A DNA stretch of 64,000 nt. Source: Salinispora vitiensis (GTDB lineage: Bacteria; Actinomycetota; Actinomycetes; Mycobacteriales; Micromonosporaceae). The stretch covers positions 1,870,500 to 1,934,499 of the forward strand of contig NZ_KB900388.1 in NCBI RefSeq assembly GCF_000378825.1. The letters are read 5' to 3'. A program made the position numbers and the translations under genes. Positions 21,869 to 30,891 of the stretch are shown one piece after another (within the stretch, counting starts at the first letter, position 1; every line of letters starts with the position of its first letter). Below the pieces are notes generated by a model. The model searched no databases. It had not been told where the DNA came from and saw only the letters and a list, made by a program, of their open reading frames with translations.

Positions 21869-22522
21869 ATGACCTACACCGGAGACGTCACCCCCGGCGG
21901 CCCGCCAGCCACCCGCGAGTTGGACCGGCTCACCATCACCAAGATGTCGGTGGGCCCGATGGACAACAACGCCTACCTGCTGCGCTGCCGGAGCAACGGC
22001 GAGCAGGTCTTGGTGGACGCGGCCAACGAGGCGCCCCGGCTACTCGACCTGATCGGCGACGCCGGCCTCGCCACGGTGGTCACCACCCACCAGCACATGG
22101 ACCACTGGCTGGCACTCGAAGAGGTGGTGGCCGATACCGGGGCCCGGCCGTTGGCGCACGCCGAGGACGCGCCCGGGCTGCCGATCAAGGTGGAGCCCCT
22201 CGCCGACGGCGACCGAATCCCGGTCGGCGACTGCACGCTGGAGGTGATTCACCTGCGCGGGCACACCCCGGGCTCGATCGCCCTGCTCTACCAGGACCCA
22301 TCCGGCACACCGCACCTGTTCACCGGGGACAGCCTCTTTCCGGGCGGGGTGGGCAACACCGAGCAGGACCCGCAACGCTTCGCTCAGCTCATCGACGATG
22401 TCGAGCAGCGCCTCTTCGACCGGCTACCCGACAACACCTGGTTCTACCCAGGCCACGGCAGGGACAGCACCCTCGGCGCCGAACGGCCCGCCCTGCCCCG
22501 GTGGCGAGCCCGCGGCTGGTAA
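21869..22522 (+). CDS. MBL-fold metallo-hydrolase (glyoxalase II-like)
   Basis: 217 residues of the metallo-beta-lactamase superfamily. The zinc-binding motif THQHMDHW (His74, His76, Asp78, His79) is intact; a further GHTPGS and a late FYPGHG histidine complete the dinuclear site. The layout resembles hydroxyacylglutathione hydrolase-type enzymes; in a mycothiol organism a mycothiol-thioester substrate is possible but inferred. It starts 7 bases after the preceding isomerase-family gene. Soluble, with no signal peptide. Confidence 0.9.
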   Translation: MTYTGDVTPGGPPATRELDRLTITKMSVGPMDNNAYLLRCRSNGEQVLVDAANEAPRLLDLIGDAGLATVVTTHQHMDHWLALEEVVADTGARPLAHAEDAPGLPIKVEPLADGDRIPVGDCTLEVIHLRGHTPGSIALLYQDPSGTPHLFTGDSLFPGGVGNTEQDPQRFAQLIDDVEQRLFDRLPDNTWFYPGHGRDSTLGAERPALPRWRARGW

Positions 22523-22893
22523 CCGTCACGGCTGGGAGGCGGCTCGGTCCCGGGGTGACCGCCTGGGGTTGCGGTAGCCCAACGGTGGTTTGCCGACAAC
22601 CCGAACAGTACGGCGCCGAACACGGTCCTGCTGCCTGAGTCGGCCCCGTGTGTGGGCCTCGGGGCAACTGTGCCGGATGTTGCAGGTTCAGGCCATATTG
22701 ACGCTGGTATCCGTAACAGTTTGACAAGCGTAACTTCGAGGGCTTCCGGGACCGTTTGTCGGCCCAGTACGCTCCGCCATCACGAGCCGTGGCAGGTGTG
22801 CGGGCTCACATCGAGGTGGGGAGGCTGACGTACTGGTGCGGTCGCCTGCCTCGGGTGCGCTCGGGCCCCTGCAACTGGAGGAGGTCAATAGCC

Positions 22894-24042
22894 GTGAGGC
22901 GTAAATACGTACGGGCGCTCGGCGCCATTGGGTTGTCAGCAGCCCTCCTTGGCGTGGCGGGCTGTCAGGCGGAGAAGGACGACACCGCCGGCGGCAGTGA
23001 CTGCGGTGGCAAGATCGCCATGTTCGGTGCCTACACCGGACCGAACTCGGGTCTGGCGATTCCGGCGCTCAAGAGTGCCCAACTTGCGGTGAAGCAGCAC
23101 AACGAGGCGAACCCGGACTGTGAGGTGACGCTGCAGGAGTTCGACACCAAGGGTGACCCGACCGAAGCCACACCGGTCGCGAACAGGGTGGCCGGCGACG
23201 CGTCCTTCCTGGGCGTCATCGGCGGTGGGTTCTCCGGTGAGAGCAAGGCGACGATGGCGGTCTACGAGGCGGCCGAGATGGTGATGGTCAGCCCGTCGGC
23301 GACCGCGATCGAGCTGACCGCGGGCGGTAACGAGGTGTTCCACCGGGTGGTCGGTAACGACGCCGTCCAGGGTGCCGCCGCCGCCGTCTACCTTCGAGAC
23401 GTCGTGCAGGCCAAGAAGGTCTTCGTGATCAATGACGGCACCACCTACGGCGCCGGCATCACCGACCAACTCACCGAGGCCCTCGGTGAGTTGGCGGGCG
23501 GCACCGACCAGGTGCAGGAGAAGCAGGTCAACTTCGCCGCCACCATCTCGAAGATCAAGGCTGCCGCCCCGGACGCGATCGCCTACGGCGGCTACACGAA
23601 CGAGGCCGCTCCGCTGGTGAAGCAGCTGCGGGAGGCCGGCATCACGACCCCCTTCCTCGGCCTCGACGGGATCTACGACCCGTCCTTCCCGAAGGGTGCC
23701 GGAGCCAGCGCCGAAGGTGCGATCATCACCTGCCTGTGTCTGCCGTCGGAAAAGGCAGGCGGCACCTTCGCGGCTGACTTCGAAGCGGAGTACGGCGCTC
23801 CTCCGGGGCCCTTCGGTGCCGAGGGTTTCGACGCCGCGAACGTGTTGATCGAGGGCCTGGCCGAGGGCAACACCACGCGTGCCGATCTGCTGGCGTGGGT
23901 CGACTCGTACGACAAGGAGGGGGTCTCGAAGTCCCTCAAGTTCGATGAGAACGGTGACGTGGACGAGTCCCGGGTGGTGACGTGGGCCTACGAGATCAAG
24001 GGCGGTGAGCTCACGGCCCAACAGGAGATCAAGCTCAGCTGA
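22894..24042 (+). CDS. Branched-chain amino-acid ABC transporter substrate-binding lipoprotein (orphan copy)
   Basis: Periplasmic-binding-protein family 6 (LivK-like) lipoprotein of 382 residues. The start VRRKYVRALGAIGLSAALLG is a signal peptide with lipobox VAGC. I chose the GTG at 22894 because GGAGGAGG lies about 10 bases upstream and the second copy has the same start. The following text (KIAMFGAYTGPNSGLA) is the usual LivJ/LivK opening. It has no permease or ATPase genes beside it; it presumably shares the LivHMGF machinery at 54.6-58.4 kb. It differs from the second copy mainly in the N-terminal third, so ligand preference may differ. Confidence 0.93.
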   Translation: MRRKYVRALGAIGLSAALLGVAGCQAEKDDTAGGSDCGGKIAMFGAYTGPNSGLAIPALKSAQLAVKQHNEANPDCEVTLQEFDTKGDPTEATPVANRVAGDASFLGVIGGGFSGESKATMAVYEAAEMVMVSPSATAIELTAGGNEVFHRVVGNDAVQGAAAAVYLRDVVQAKKVFVINDGTTYGAGITDQLTEALGELAGGTDQVQEKQVNFAATISKIKAAAPDAIAYGGYTNEAAPLVKQLREAGITTPFLGLDGIYDPSFPKGAGASAEGAIITCLCLPSEKAGGTFAADFEAEYGAPPGPFGAEGFDAANVLIEGLAEGNTTRADLLAWVDSYDKEGVSKSLKFDENGDVDESRVVTWAYEIKGGELTAQQEIKLS

Positions 24043-24064
24043 GCTGAGCTGAGCCAGGATGACT

Positions 24065-24099
24065 GATCGCGCGGCCGGGGCTTCCCCGGCCGCGCGATC
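24065..24099 (+). terminator. Perfect hairpin after the orphan livK copy
   Basis: A 16-bp perfect stem (24065-24080 with 24084-24099) and a 3-base loop, 22 bases past the stop. Its GCGCGGCCGGGG core is shared with the hairpin behind the other livK copy. Confidence 0.8.
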
Positions 24100-24155
24100 C
24101 GGTCGGCCCTGACGGCCGGCCAGCACCGCGGCGACGCGGGTGGGGCAAACAAACA

Positions 24156-25400
24156 ATGCAGCTTCTCGAGCCGTTGCGGCACAAGGAATTTCGGGCGGCG
24201 TGGCTGGGACAGACGATCAACATTTTCGGCGACGCGGTCTTCGGGGTCGCTATCGCGCTGTTCCTGCTACCGCGACCCGATGCCGCCCGCGCCATCAGTT
24301 TGGTGCTGGCGATGGTCGCCCTGGGCGGCGTGGTGTCTGTTCTCGTCGGCGGCGTCCTCGCGGACCGCCGCCGCCGTACCGTCATGATCATAATCTCTGA
24401 TCTGATCCGGCTTGTGGCCCTCGCGGCGATCCTGCTTGCCGGCCCAGCGGCTCCGCTGCCCACCTTACTCACCGCGGCGCTCGTCATGGGTCTTGGTCTC
24501 GGGCTGTATCGGCCCGCTTATGGGGCGCTGCTCCCGTCACTACTCCCGCCCGCGCTCATCGCACCGGGCAACGCGTTGCGGGCGATGTCGAATCGCATCG
24601 CTGCAGTAGCCGGTGCCGCCGCCGCAGGGGTCATGGTGGCTGCAACCTCAGCGCAGACCACGCTCCTCATTGACATGGCAACGTTCTTAATCAGCATCAG
24701 CACGTTGCTGGTGATTCGCGATGTCGCGCCTCAGCTGGGTCAGCCGCAGACGAGCGTCTGGCAAGACTTCCGCGAAGGACTGCACCATGTGCGGGCCAGA
24801 CCATGGATGTCGTCCATCATGGTTCAGGGCACAGTGCAGTTAGCGCTGGTCAATGGACCACTGTACGTGCTGCTACCGCTGGTACTCGGCACCGAAAGTG
24901 AACGGATATACGGTCTGGTGGTGGCGGCCGAAGCCACTGGTTCGCTGGCCGGAGCCGCTTTCGCCGGTACCCGGCACCCACGCCGTCCCGGCTACGCGGC
25001 GATGTTCTGCCTGCTGGCTCAGCTGCCCCAACTCGCGAGTTTGGCGTTGGGCGCCACCGGCCTCCTCCTGGCGCCGCTCTCCTTTGTCGCCGGCGCTGGT
25101 CTCGGCGGGTTCGCGGTGCTGTGGCTCAGCGCGCTGCAAGCCTCGACGCCGAAGGAAAAACTCGGCCGGGTTATGTCGGTCGACTCCCTGGCCAACACCG
25201 CATTCACGCCCATCGGCCTCGCCCTCGCCGGATGGCTCTTCACCATCGCGGGTCCCACCACACTCGCCACCATCGCCGCCGGCGTTCTCGTGCTCTCCGT
25301 CGTCATTGTCCTGCCCATTCCGGGGATCGCGAATTTGGGTAGCCCAGCCACGCCCCGCCCGAGGGACGGCGCCACCGTCAACACGCCGGTCGCCTCCTGA
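24156..25400 (+). CDS. MFS transporter (efflux type)
   Basis: 414-residue polytopic protein with about 12 hydrophobic segments. The start (MQLLEPLRHKEFRAAWLGQT) and the early ADRRRRTVMI loop after the second segment are typical of MFS_3-type exporters related to enterobactin exporter EntS; substrate unknown. It lies 56 bases beyond the livK hairpin, so separate expression is likely. Codon use is looser than in neighbours (more A/T third positions), with TTA leucine codons at 24465-24467 and 24687-24689, hinting at a different history. Confidence 0.88.
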   Translation: MQLLEPLRHKEFRAAWLGQTINIFGDAVFGVAIALFLLPRPDAARAISLVLAMVALGGVVSVLVGGVLADRRRRTVMIIISDLIRLVALAAILLAGPAAPLPTLLTAALVMGLGLGLYRPAYGALLPSLLPPALIAPGNALRAMSNRIAAVAGAAAAGVMVAATSAQTTLLIDMATFLISISTLLVIRDVAPQLGQPQTSVWQDFREGLHHVRARPWMSSIMVQGTVQLALVNGPLYVLLPLVLGTESERIYGLVVAAEATGSLAGAAFAGTRHPRRPGYAAMFCLLAQLPQLASLALGATGLLLAPLSFVAGAGLGGFAVLWLSALQASTPKEKLGRVMSVDSLANTAFTPIGLALAGWLFTIAGPTTLATIAAGVLVLSVVIVLPIPGIANLGSPATPRPRDGATVNTPVAS

Positions 25401-25448
25401 CCATCGGCCACCTCGTACACGGCCAGAACACGTGGTGACAGCGGTCTG

Positions 25449-27110
25449 CTACGCGACCCGCTCCGCCCTACCGCTCGACCGGCTCGCCGCCGCACCGCCG
25501 ACGCCCGGAGCGTCCAGGAGGACGCCGGGGTTGAGCACCCAGGATGGATCGAGGGTGGCTTTCGCGGCGCGCAGCGCCAGCGCCACCGGCTCGGGGCGCT
25601 GCTGGTCGTACCAGGGTCGGTGGTCGCGACCGACGGCGTGGTGGTGGGTGATGGTGCCCCCGGCGGCGAGCAGCGCCGCGGAGACGGCGGACTTGATCTG
25701 ATCCCACTGGGCGACGGTGCTGCCCCACCGGCCGGCGGCGTAGACGCCGAAGTAGGGGGCCGGCCCGTCCGGGTAGATGTGGGTGAACCGACAGGTGACC
25801 ACCCCGGTCGCGCCGACCTCCCGCAGCGCCGCGCCGACTGTGTCGAGCACCGCGGCGCGCAGCGCCGGATAGCGGTCCCAGGTGCAGGCGGTCTCGAAGG
25901 TCTCCACGATCATCGACCGGGCCGCGAGGGCGTCCCGCTGGTACGGCATCCGCAGGAACGACGACCGCCAGGTGTCGGTGGCGCCACTCCCCCGGGGCGC
26001 TGGCGCGTCACGCTCCCGGGGTGGCTCGGGCAGTGTCCCGCCGTGGTCCCGGCACAATTCGATGGCCCGGTCCAGCACGGGCCCGACCGGGTGGTCCGCG
26101 GACTCGAAGCCCAGCACGAGCACCCCGCCGCCGGTCGCCACGCCAGCGTTCAGCAGCGCCTCCGCCGGGTCGAGCAGCCGGCAGTTGCTCGGGTGCAACC
26201 CGGACTGGGCGATCGCCCGGGTCGCCGCGACGGCGGCGTCGTGGTCGTCGAAGTGCACTGCCGCGTCCGCCCGCCACCGCGGCCGGTCCTGCACCCGGAG
26301 CCACGCCTCGGTGATGACGCCGAGCGTGCCCTCCGAACCGAGGAACAGCCGGTCGGGTGACGGCCCCGCGCCGGAGGCCGGCAACCGTCGGGACTGGCTG
26401 GTGCCGGCGGGGGTGACCACCCGCAGCGCCTCCACCAGGTCGTCGATGTGGGTCAGGACCGTCGCGTAGTGCCCGCCCGCCCGGGTCGCGAGCCAGCCCC
26501 CGAGCGTGGAGAACTCGAACGACTGCGGGAAGTGCCGCAGGGTGAGGTGCTGCGGGCGAAGGTGCTCCTCCAGCGCCGGCCCGAACACGCCGGCCTGGAC
26601 CCGCGCCGCCCGGCTGGTCCGGTCGACCTCCAGCACCCGGTCGAGCCGGCCGAGGTCGAGGCTGACCGCGCCCGGGTAGCCGTCGCCCACCCGGGGCTCC
26701 ACCCCGCCGACCACAGAGGAGCCGCCACCGTACGGGACGACCGCCAGGCCGGAGCGCGAGCACCAGTCCAGCAGGTCGGCCACGTCCTGCTCGGAGGTGG
26801 GGCGGGCGACCAGGTCCGGCGGGTGCCGTACGTCGCCGTGCAGGTTCCGGACCACGTCCCGGAACGCCTTTCCGTGCGCGTGCGCCGCCCGGTCGGCCGG
26901 CTCAGCTGAGCAGAGGTGTGACAGCGCCGTTGGCGGAGTGACCCGCGCCGGCGGCAGGTCCAACTCGGCCACCGGCGGCGGTTCGTGCGGGGTCAGGTCA
27001 ACGTCGGGTAGCAGGGCCCGCACCCGGTCGGCGAGCCGCCCGGCTTCAGCACCGGTTACCGCGTCCTCGACGTAGCCCCAGCCCCACCATGAACGACGCT
27101 TCCCGGGCAT
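25449..27110 (-). CDS. FAD-binding oxidoreductase, alkylglycerone-phosphate synthase-like
   Basis: 553 residues of the vanillyl-alcohol oxidase/FAD-linked oxidase family. The FAD-binding PP-loop region VVPYGGGSSVVGGV and a GSEGTLGVITEAWLRV segment are visible. The tail segment THHHAVGRDHRPWYDQQRP carries the His-rich motif characteristic of alkyldihydroxyacetonephosphate synthase homologues. That enzyme makes ether-lipid precursors in eukaryotes; bacterial homologues are mostly uncharacterised. The first residues (MPGKRRSWWGWGYVEDA) also fit that subfamily. A 49-base gap separates it from the upstream DedA gene on the same strand. Confidence 0.85.
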   Translation of the reverse strand: MPGKRRSWWGWGYVEDAVTGAEAGRLADRVRALLPDVDLTPHEPPPVAELDLPPARVTPPTALSHLCSAEPADRAAHAHGKAFRDVVRNLHGDVRHPPDLVARPTSEQDVADLLDWCSRSGLAVVPYGGGSSVVGGVEPRVGDGYPGAVSLDLGRLDRVLEVDRTSRAARVQAGVFGPALEEHLRPQHLTLRHFPQSFEFSTLGGWLATRAGGHYATVLTHIDDLVEALRVVTPAGTSQSRRLPASGAGPSPDRLFLGSEGTLGVITEAWLRVQDRPRWRADAAVHFDDHDAAVAATRAIAQSGLHPSNCRLLDPAEALLNAGVATGGGVLVLGFESADHPVGPVLDRAIELCRDHGGTLPEPPRERDAPAPRGSGATDTWRSSFLRMPYQRDALAARSMIVETFETACTWDRYPALRAAVLDTVGAALREVGATGVVTCRFTHIYPDGPAPYFGVYAAGRWGSTVAQWDQIKSAVSAALLAAGGTITHHHAVGRDHRPWYDQQRPEPVALALRAAKATLDPSWVLNPGVLLDAPGVGGAAASRSSGRAERVA

Positions 27111-27159
27111 CCAGTCTCCCCACCTTCACATCACCGTCACCGATGTCGATGCACCGAAC

Positions 27160-27903
27160 CTAGTCGACTGGTGTCGTGACCGGTATCCCGCCGCCCGGCG
27201 CCGGTGACACGTCAGCCACGGTCGAGGCCGGACGCCTGCTCCGACGCCGTGGCCGGGTGGCGGACCCGTCGGGGGCCGGGTACCCGTCGTCGGGCAGTTC
27301 CGGCAACACCCGACGCCGAGCCACCGCCAACACCCCGGTGGCGAGCAGCAGACCGACCACCATCGTCACCACCATCGGGCTGGGTGCGCCGGGCAGTAGC
27401 CCGGTGATCGACCGGGCCGCCGCACCCAGCGCCAGATAGAGCCCGCCCCACGCCGCCGCACCGAGCGCCGCACAGCCCAGAAACCGCCGGTACGACATCC
27501 GCAGGCCACCGGCGACCAGCGGCAGGAGCGCGTTGAGGACCGGCAGGAAGGGCGCCACCAGCACCATCTTGCCGCCGCTGCGGCGCAACAAGTGCTCCGC
27601 CGCCGCCCACCGCTGTTCGCCGATCCGGTCACCAACCCACCCGCGCCGCAGCCGATCAGCGAGGTGACGGCCGACCAGGAAGCTCAGTGACCAGCCGGCC
27701 AGGCAGCCGGCGACCACGGTGCCGAGCACGGCGAGGCAGGCGGTGCGGCCCGGCACCCCCACCGCCGCGAGGATCGCCACGTCTCCGGGCACCAGCACCC
27801 CGAGCAGCGGCACGGCATCAAAGACCATCACCACACCGAGTGCCCCCAATAGCGGGAGAGTGGGGAGCTCTCCAATCTGGGCCAGCCAATCCATGCCCAA
27901 CAC
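27160..27903 (-). CDS. DedA-family membrane protein
   Basis: 247 residues with about five hydrophobic segments and the DedA/SNARE-associated layout. The text FDAVPLLGVLVPGDVAI aligns with the family E/D-x3-P-x-P-G-D motif, and FLPVLNALLPLVAGGLRM matches the usual R-x3-P-x3-G region with R replaced. DedA proteins act as undecaprenyl-phosphate or phospholipid flippases in several bacteria. The C-terminal 45 residues are a charged cytoplasmic tail. The start may be the GTG at 27903 or the ATG at 27894; neither has a clear ribosome site. Confidence 0.85.
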   Translation of the reverse strand: MLGMDWLAQIGELPTLPLLGALGVVMVFDAVPLLGVLVPGDVAILAAVGVPGRTACLAVLGTVVAGCLAGWSLSFLVGRHLADRLRRGWVGDRIGEQRWAAAEHLLRRSGGKMVLVAPFLPVLNALLPLVAGGLRMSYRRFLGCAALGAAAWGGLYLALGAAARSITGLLPGAPSPMVVTMVVGLLLATGVLAVARRRVLPELPDDGYPAPDGSATRPRRRSRRPASTVADVSPAPGGGIPVTTPVD

Positions 27904-27978
27904 GTTAGGACCAGGTGGCCTCGCCGGGGTATCCGGAGAGGCCCCCAGCTGTCCCTGATGCCCCGCTCAGGGCCGGCG

Positions 27979-28659
27979 TCAGCGTGGCCGCAGCACCTGC
28001 ACCCGCCGCACCGGGGAGTCGGCGGTCGGCTCGGTGGTCGGCACCAGATACTCGGCGACGACCGCCATCCCGTGTGCCGGCACATGCCCGCGGCCCGGCT
28101 CGCCCACCAGTACGTCGACCTCGGCGAACACAGCGCGGCGGAGGAAGGGCAGCATCCGCGCCGCCGTCGCACCGTCGTACAGGACGTCGCCGGCCACCAA
28201 CAAATCCAGCTCGGCGGGGGTGTCGTCCAGCAGGTCCCGGTCGGTGGCCGCGATCCGCACGCCGTTGGCCCGCGCGTTGACGGTGACGGCGGCGACCGAG
28301 TACGGGTCGGTGTCGGCGGCCACGACCTGCGCGGCGCCGGCCAGCGCGGCGGCGACCGCGACCACGCCCGAGCCGGCGGCCAGATCGAGTACTCGGCGAC
28401 CCGTGACCAGGTCGGGGTGGTCGAGCAGGTGCCGGGCGAGGGCCTGACCGCCGGGCCACACCGACGCCCAGTACGGCGGGGGCAGCGGGTGCCCGGCTCG
28501 GGCTTCCATCCGCGCCCACCAGACGATCGGGTCCTCCGCGAGATGCAGGCGCAGTTCAGGCACGAACGGCACGGGTAACAGTCGCAGCCGGTCCAGGCCG
28601 TGGCCGGGCGCAGCGATCTCCCGTTCCAGGTCGACCAAGGCGGTCGCGGCTACGCCCAC
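27979..28659 (-). CDS. Class I SAM-dependent methyltransferase (ETFB lysine methyltransferase-like)
   Basis: 226 residues. The motif [20 protein letters not shown] followed by [20 protein letters not shown] (SAM-binding motif I) is characteristic of the nicotinamide-N-methyltransferase/ETFB-lysine-methyltransferase group of protein methyltransferases. A motif II-like [14 protein letters not shown] and a motif IV-like [10 protein letters not shown] are present. Substrate unknown; a protein target is inferred from family. It sits 75 bases upstream of the DedA gene on the same strand. Confidence 0.87.
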   Translation of the reverse strand: MGVAATALVDLEREIAAPGHGLDRLRLLPVPFVPELRLHLAEDPIVWWARMEARAGHPLPPPYWASVWPGGQALARHLLDHPDLVTGRRVLDLAAGSGVVAVAAALAGAAQVVAADTDPYSVAAVTVNARANGVRIAATDRDLLDDTPAELDLLVAGDVLYDGATAARMLPFLRRAVFAEVDVLVGEPGRGHVPAHGMAVVAEYLVPTTEPTADSPVRRVQVLRPR

Positions 28660-28845
28660 CGGGGCAGCATGCCCCAGTCCGGTAGGCCACCGTGCGATGT
28701 TTGGCAGGTCCGCCCCGGACCGGTCATTTCGTTGCCTACGGCACTTCGTCCAGCGGATTGGCGCGCGGCCCGCTACTGTCGGGAAGGTACCGGGCGATCA
28801 TCGGCCGCCGGCCGGGGTTCGCCCGCTTGGAACAGGGAGAGATGC

Positions 28846-29049
28846 ATGGCAACCGGCACCGTCAAGTGGTTCAACGCAGAAAAGGGCTTCGGCTTCATCG
28901 AGCAGGATGGCGGGGGGCCGGACGTCTTCGTCCACTACTCGTCGATCTCGATGAGCGGTTACCGGGAGCTGAGCGAGGGCCAGAAGGTCGACTTCGATGT
29001 AACCCAGGGCCAGAAGGGCCCGCAGGCGGATAACGTCCGCCCGGCGTGA
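28846..29049 (+). CDS. Cold-shock protein, CspA family
   Basis: 67-residue single cold-shock domain: [20 protein letters not shown] contains RNP1 (KGFGFI) and is followed by RNP2 (VFVHYS). These small cytoplasmic proteins bind single-stranded RNA/DNA and melt mRNA structure. The ATG has GGGAGA about 7 bases upstream; longer in-frame readings from 28600 are non-homologous leader. It is monocistronic, with a 16-bp hairpin starting 7 bases after the stop. Confidence 0.97.
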   Translation: MATGTVKWFNAEKGFGFIEQDGGGPDVFVHYSSISMSGYRELSEGQKVDFDVTQGQKGPQADNVRPA

Positions 29050-29056
29050 CCCGGCG

Positions 29057-29093
29057 CGGTGACGGCGGTCGGACCAACCGGCCGCCGTCACCG
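29057..29093 (+). terminator. Hairpin terminator of the cold-shock gene
   Basis: A 16-bp stem (29057-29072 with 29078-29093, one G-T pair) and a 5-base loop directly after the csp stop. Confidence 0.8.
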
Positions 29094-29178
29094 TAGCGTG
29101 CTACCCACGCCACGCTTGCCGCTGCGCCAGAGCGGGTAAACCGCCGATGACCAGCGGTTCCGATTGCGGCTCACCCCG

Positions 29179-30891
29179 CTACTGCGCTGACGGGTATCGA
29201 TACTCCACGGTGGGTAGGACCACCGCTGACGGGTGCTGCGGATCGTGCAGGATCTCCCGCCATCCGGCCTGCAGCGTGGTCGCGGTACCGAGCGGCTCGC
29301 CGGTGCCGGGGTTGCGGGCGTACCGGGGATGGGCCCCGCCACAGATCTGCACCCGCAGTCGGTGACCGACGGCGAACCGGTGGGCCACCGGCCACAACGG
29401 CACCGCGACGCGGACCGCGCCCGTCGGGTCGGCCGCGAAGGCGGTTGGGCTGACTCGGACCAGCCCATCGCAGATGTTCCAGGAGCGACCCCGACGGTCC
29501 ACGTCGCAGAGTCGCACGAAGACGTCGAGGTGAGGAAGCTCACTTCGGACGAAGATCTCCGCCTGGACCGGTCCGATGATCTCCATCGCCACCGGCAGTG
29601 CCGCGCTGGTCCAGGTCAGTACATCCGGGCGAGCCTCGACTCGTCGGTTGTCGACCGGGCCGGCCTGCTGCGCCACCAGCAGCGGGCCCCCCACCGAGGG
29701 GGTGGGGTCGGCCGGGTCGTACCAGAAACCGTCCGGGGCCGAGGCCGGCGACGGCGCGGCACGCAACGCGCCCTCCGGCTGCAGGTACCAGGGAGTCGGC
29801 GTGGCTGGGGGCGGCCAGGCCGGCAGCTCCCGCCAACCGCCGCCGGACCCGCCGACGTGTAGGCGAACCGGGGCCCGAGCGCGCCCCGGGTAGCCACCCA
29901 GGTGTTCGTCGAGCCAGTCCAGTCCGTCGCGGAGCGCGGCGACGAAGAGCCCCGGGCTGCCGTGCGTCCACGGCCCGACGATGAGCCGGGGCTCGGCACC
30001 GGCGTCTCGCAGGGCCGCGTAGTCGCGCAGCTGGGCGGGGAGAAAGATGTCGTGCCAGCCACCGATCATGGACACCGGGGCGCGCACCTCGGCGAGCCGG
30101 TCGCCGAAGAACCGGGCCCGCCAGTAGGCCGCGTCGGGGTTGTGGTGGCGCAGCCACTCCTGGAAGAAGGGCACGGTCACCCCGGTGGCCACCCGGTCCG
30201 CCTCGACCAACGGCAGGTGGGACAGGCCGGCGGCGAGCCGGGGCTGGCCGCGCCGGAGTTCCCACTGCCGGGCGAGCCACCCGACGGTCTGCGCCTCGAG
30301 CAGCTCGACCCAGGTGAGCACGGTGTCCAGGGCGAAGGACTCCCCCGGGTACGTCGAGTCGCGGGTGCCGGACGCGGCCACCACCGCGACCATCGCCCGG
30401 AGGTCCGCCCCGGCGTCGGCGGCGACGGCCCACTGGACGAAGCCCTGGTAGCTGACGCCGAACATGCCGAACTCGCCGTTCCACCAGGGTTGCCGCCGTA
30501 GCCAGTCGAGGGTGTCGAGGCCGTCCTCGCGTTCGTGGACCAGCGGGTCGAACCGGCTTCCGGAGCCACCGGTGCCCCGGCAGGACTGGATCACCACGTG
30601 GTAGCCCCGCTCGCCGATGAGCCGGCCGAGCAGCCGGACCGGTCCGCCCCGCCCGTACGGGGTGCGGATCAGCACCGTGGGCGCGGTCGGGCGGTCCGGG
30701 GCGTAGTGGTCGGTGCGCAGCGACACGCCGTCGCGAACCCGGACCGGGATGTCCCGGGTCAGCCTGACCTGGCGGGTCCGCGACGGCGGCAGGCGCAACA
30801 AGGCCGTCGCGGCCCGGGTTGCCAGCGCCGCGAACACGGCCTCAGCCGTTCGCCCGGCGGGGCTCGGGCCGGGCGGCCCGGACCGCGTCAC
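29179..30891 (-). CDS. CocE/NonD-type hydrolase (X-Pro dipeptidyl-peptidase S15 family)
   Basis: 570-residue serine hydrolase. N-terminal alpha/beta domain with the nucleophile motif GVSYQG (about 145-150), Asp and His candidates in the GGWHDIF and GPWTHG segments, and a C-terminal jelly-roll typical of cocaine esterase/S15 peptidases. Substrate unknown. The GTG at 30891 overlaps marR by 50 bases; an alternative GTG at 30837 lies 4 bases after the marR stop with GAGG very near. Either way it is probably co-transcribed with marR and so under that regulator. Confidence 0.88.
   Translation of the reverse strand: MTRSGPPGPSPAGRTAEAVFAALATRAATALLRLPPSRTRQVRLTRDIPVRVRDGVSLRTDHYAPDRPTAPTVLIRTPYGRGGPVRLLGRLIGERGYHVVIQSCRGTGGSGSRFDPLVHEREDGLDTLDWLRRQPWWNGEFGMFGVSYQGFVQWAVAADAGADLRAMVAVVAASGTRDSTYPGESFALDTVLTWVELLEAQTVGWLARQWELRRGQPRLAAGLSHLPLVEADRVATGVTVPFFQEWLRHHNPDAAYWRARFFGDRLAEVRAPVSMIGGWHDIFLPAQLRDYAALRDAGAEPRLIVGPWTHGSPGLFVAALRDGLDWLDEHLGGYPGRARAPVRLHVGGSGGGWRELPAWPPPATPTPWYLQPEGALRAAPSPASAPDGFWYDPADPTPSVGGPLLVAQQAGPVDNRRVEARPDVLTWTSAALPVAMEIIGPVQAEIFVRSELPHLDVFVRLCDVDRRGRSWNICDGLVRVSPTAFAADPTGAVRVAVPLWPVAHRFAVGHRLRVQICGGAHPRYARNPGTGEPLGTATTLQAGWREILHDPQHPSAVVLPTVEYRYPSAQ

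Larger units (their letters stand above)
22655..24099 (+). repeat. Duplicated livK unit, copy 1 (leader, gene and terminator)
   Basis: This stretch is homologous to 58426-59866 on the opposite strand. Similarity covers roughly 240 bases of upstream leader, the entire 382-codon gene and the core of the downstream hairpin. A TTGACA at 22721-22726 and its flanks are conserved in both. The gene centre is nearly identical (about one difference in 120 bases around 23340-23460), while the 5' third is more diverged. Confidence 0.85.
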
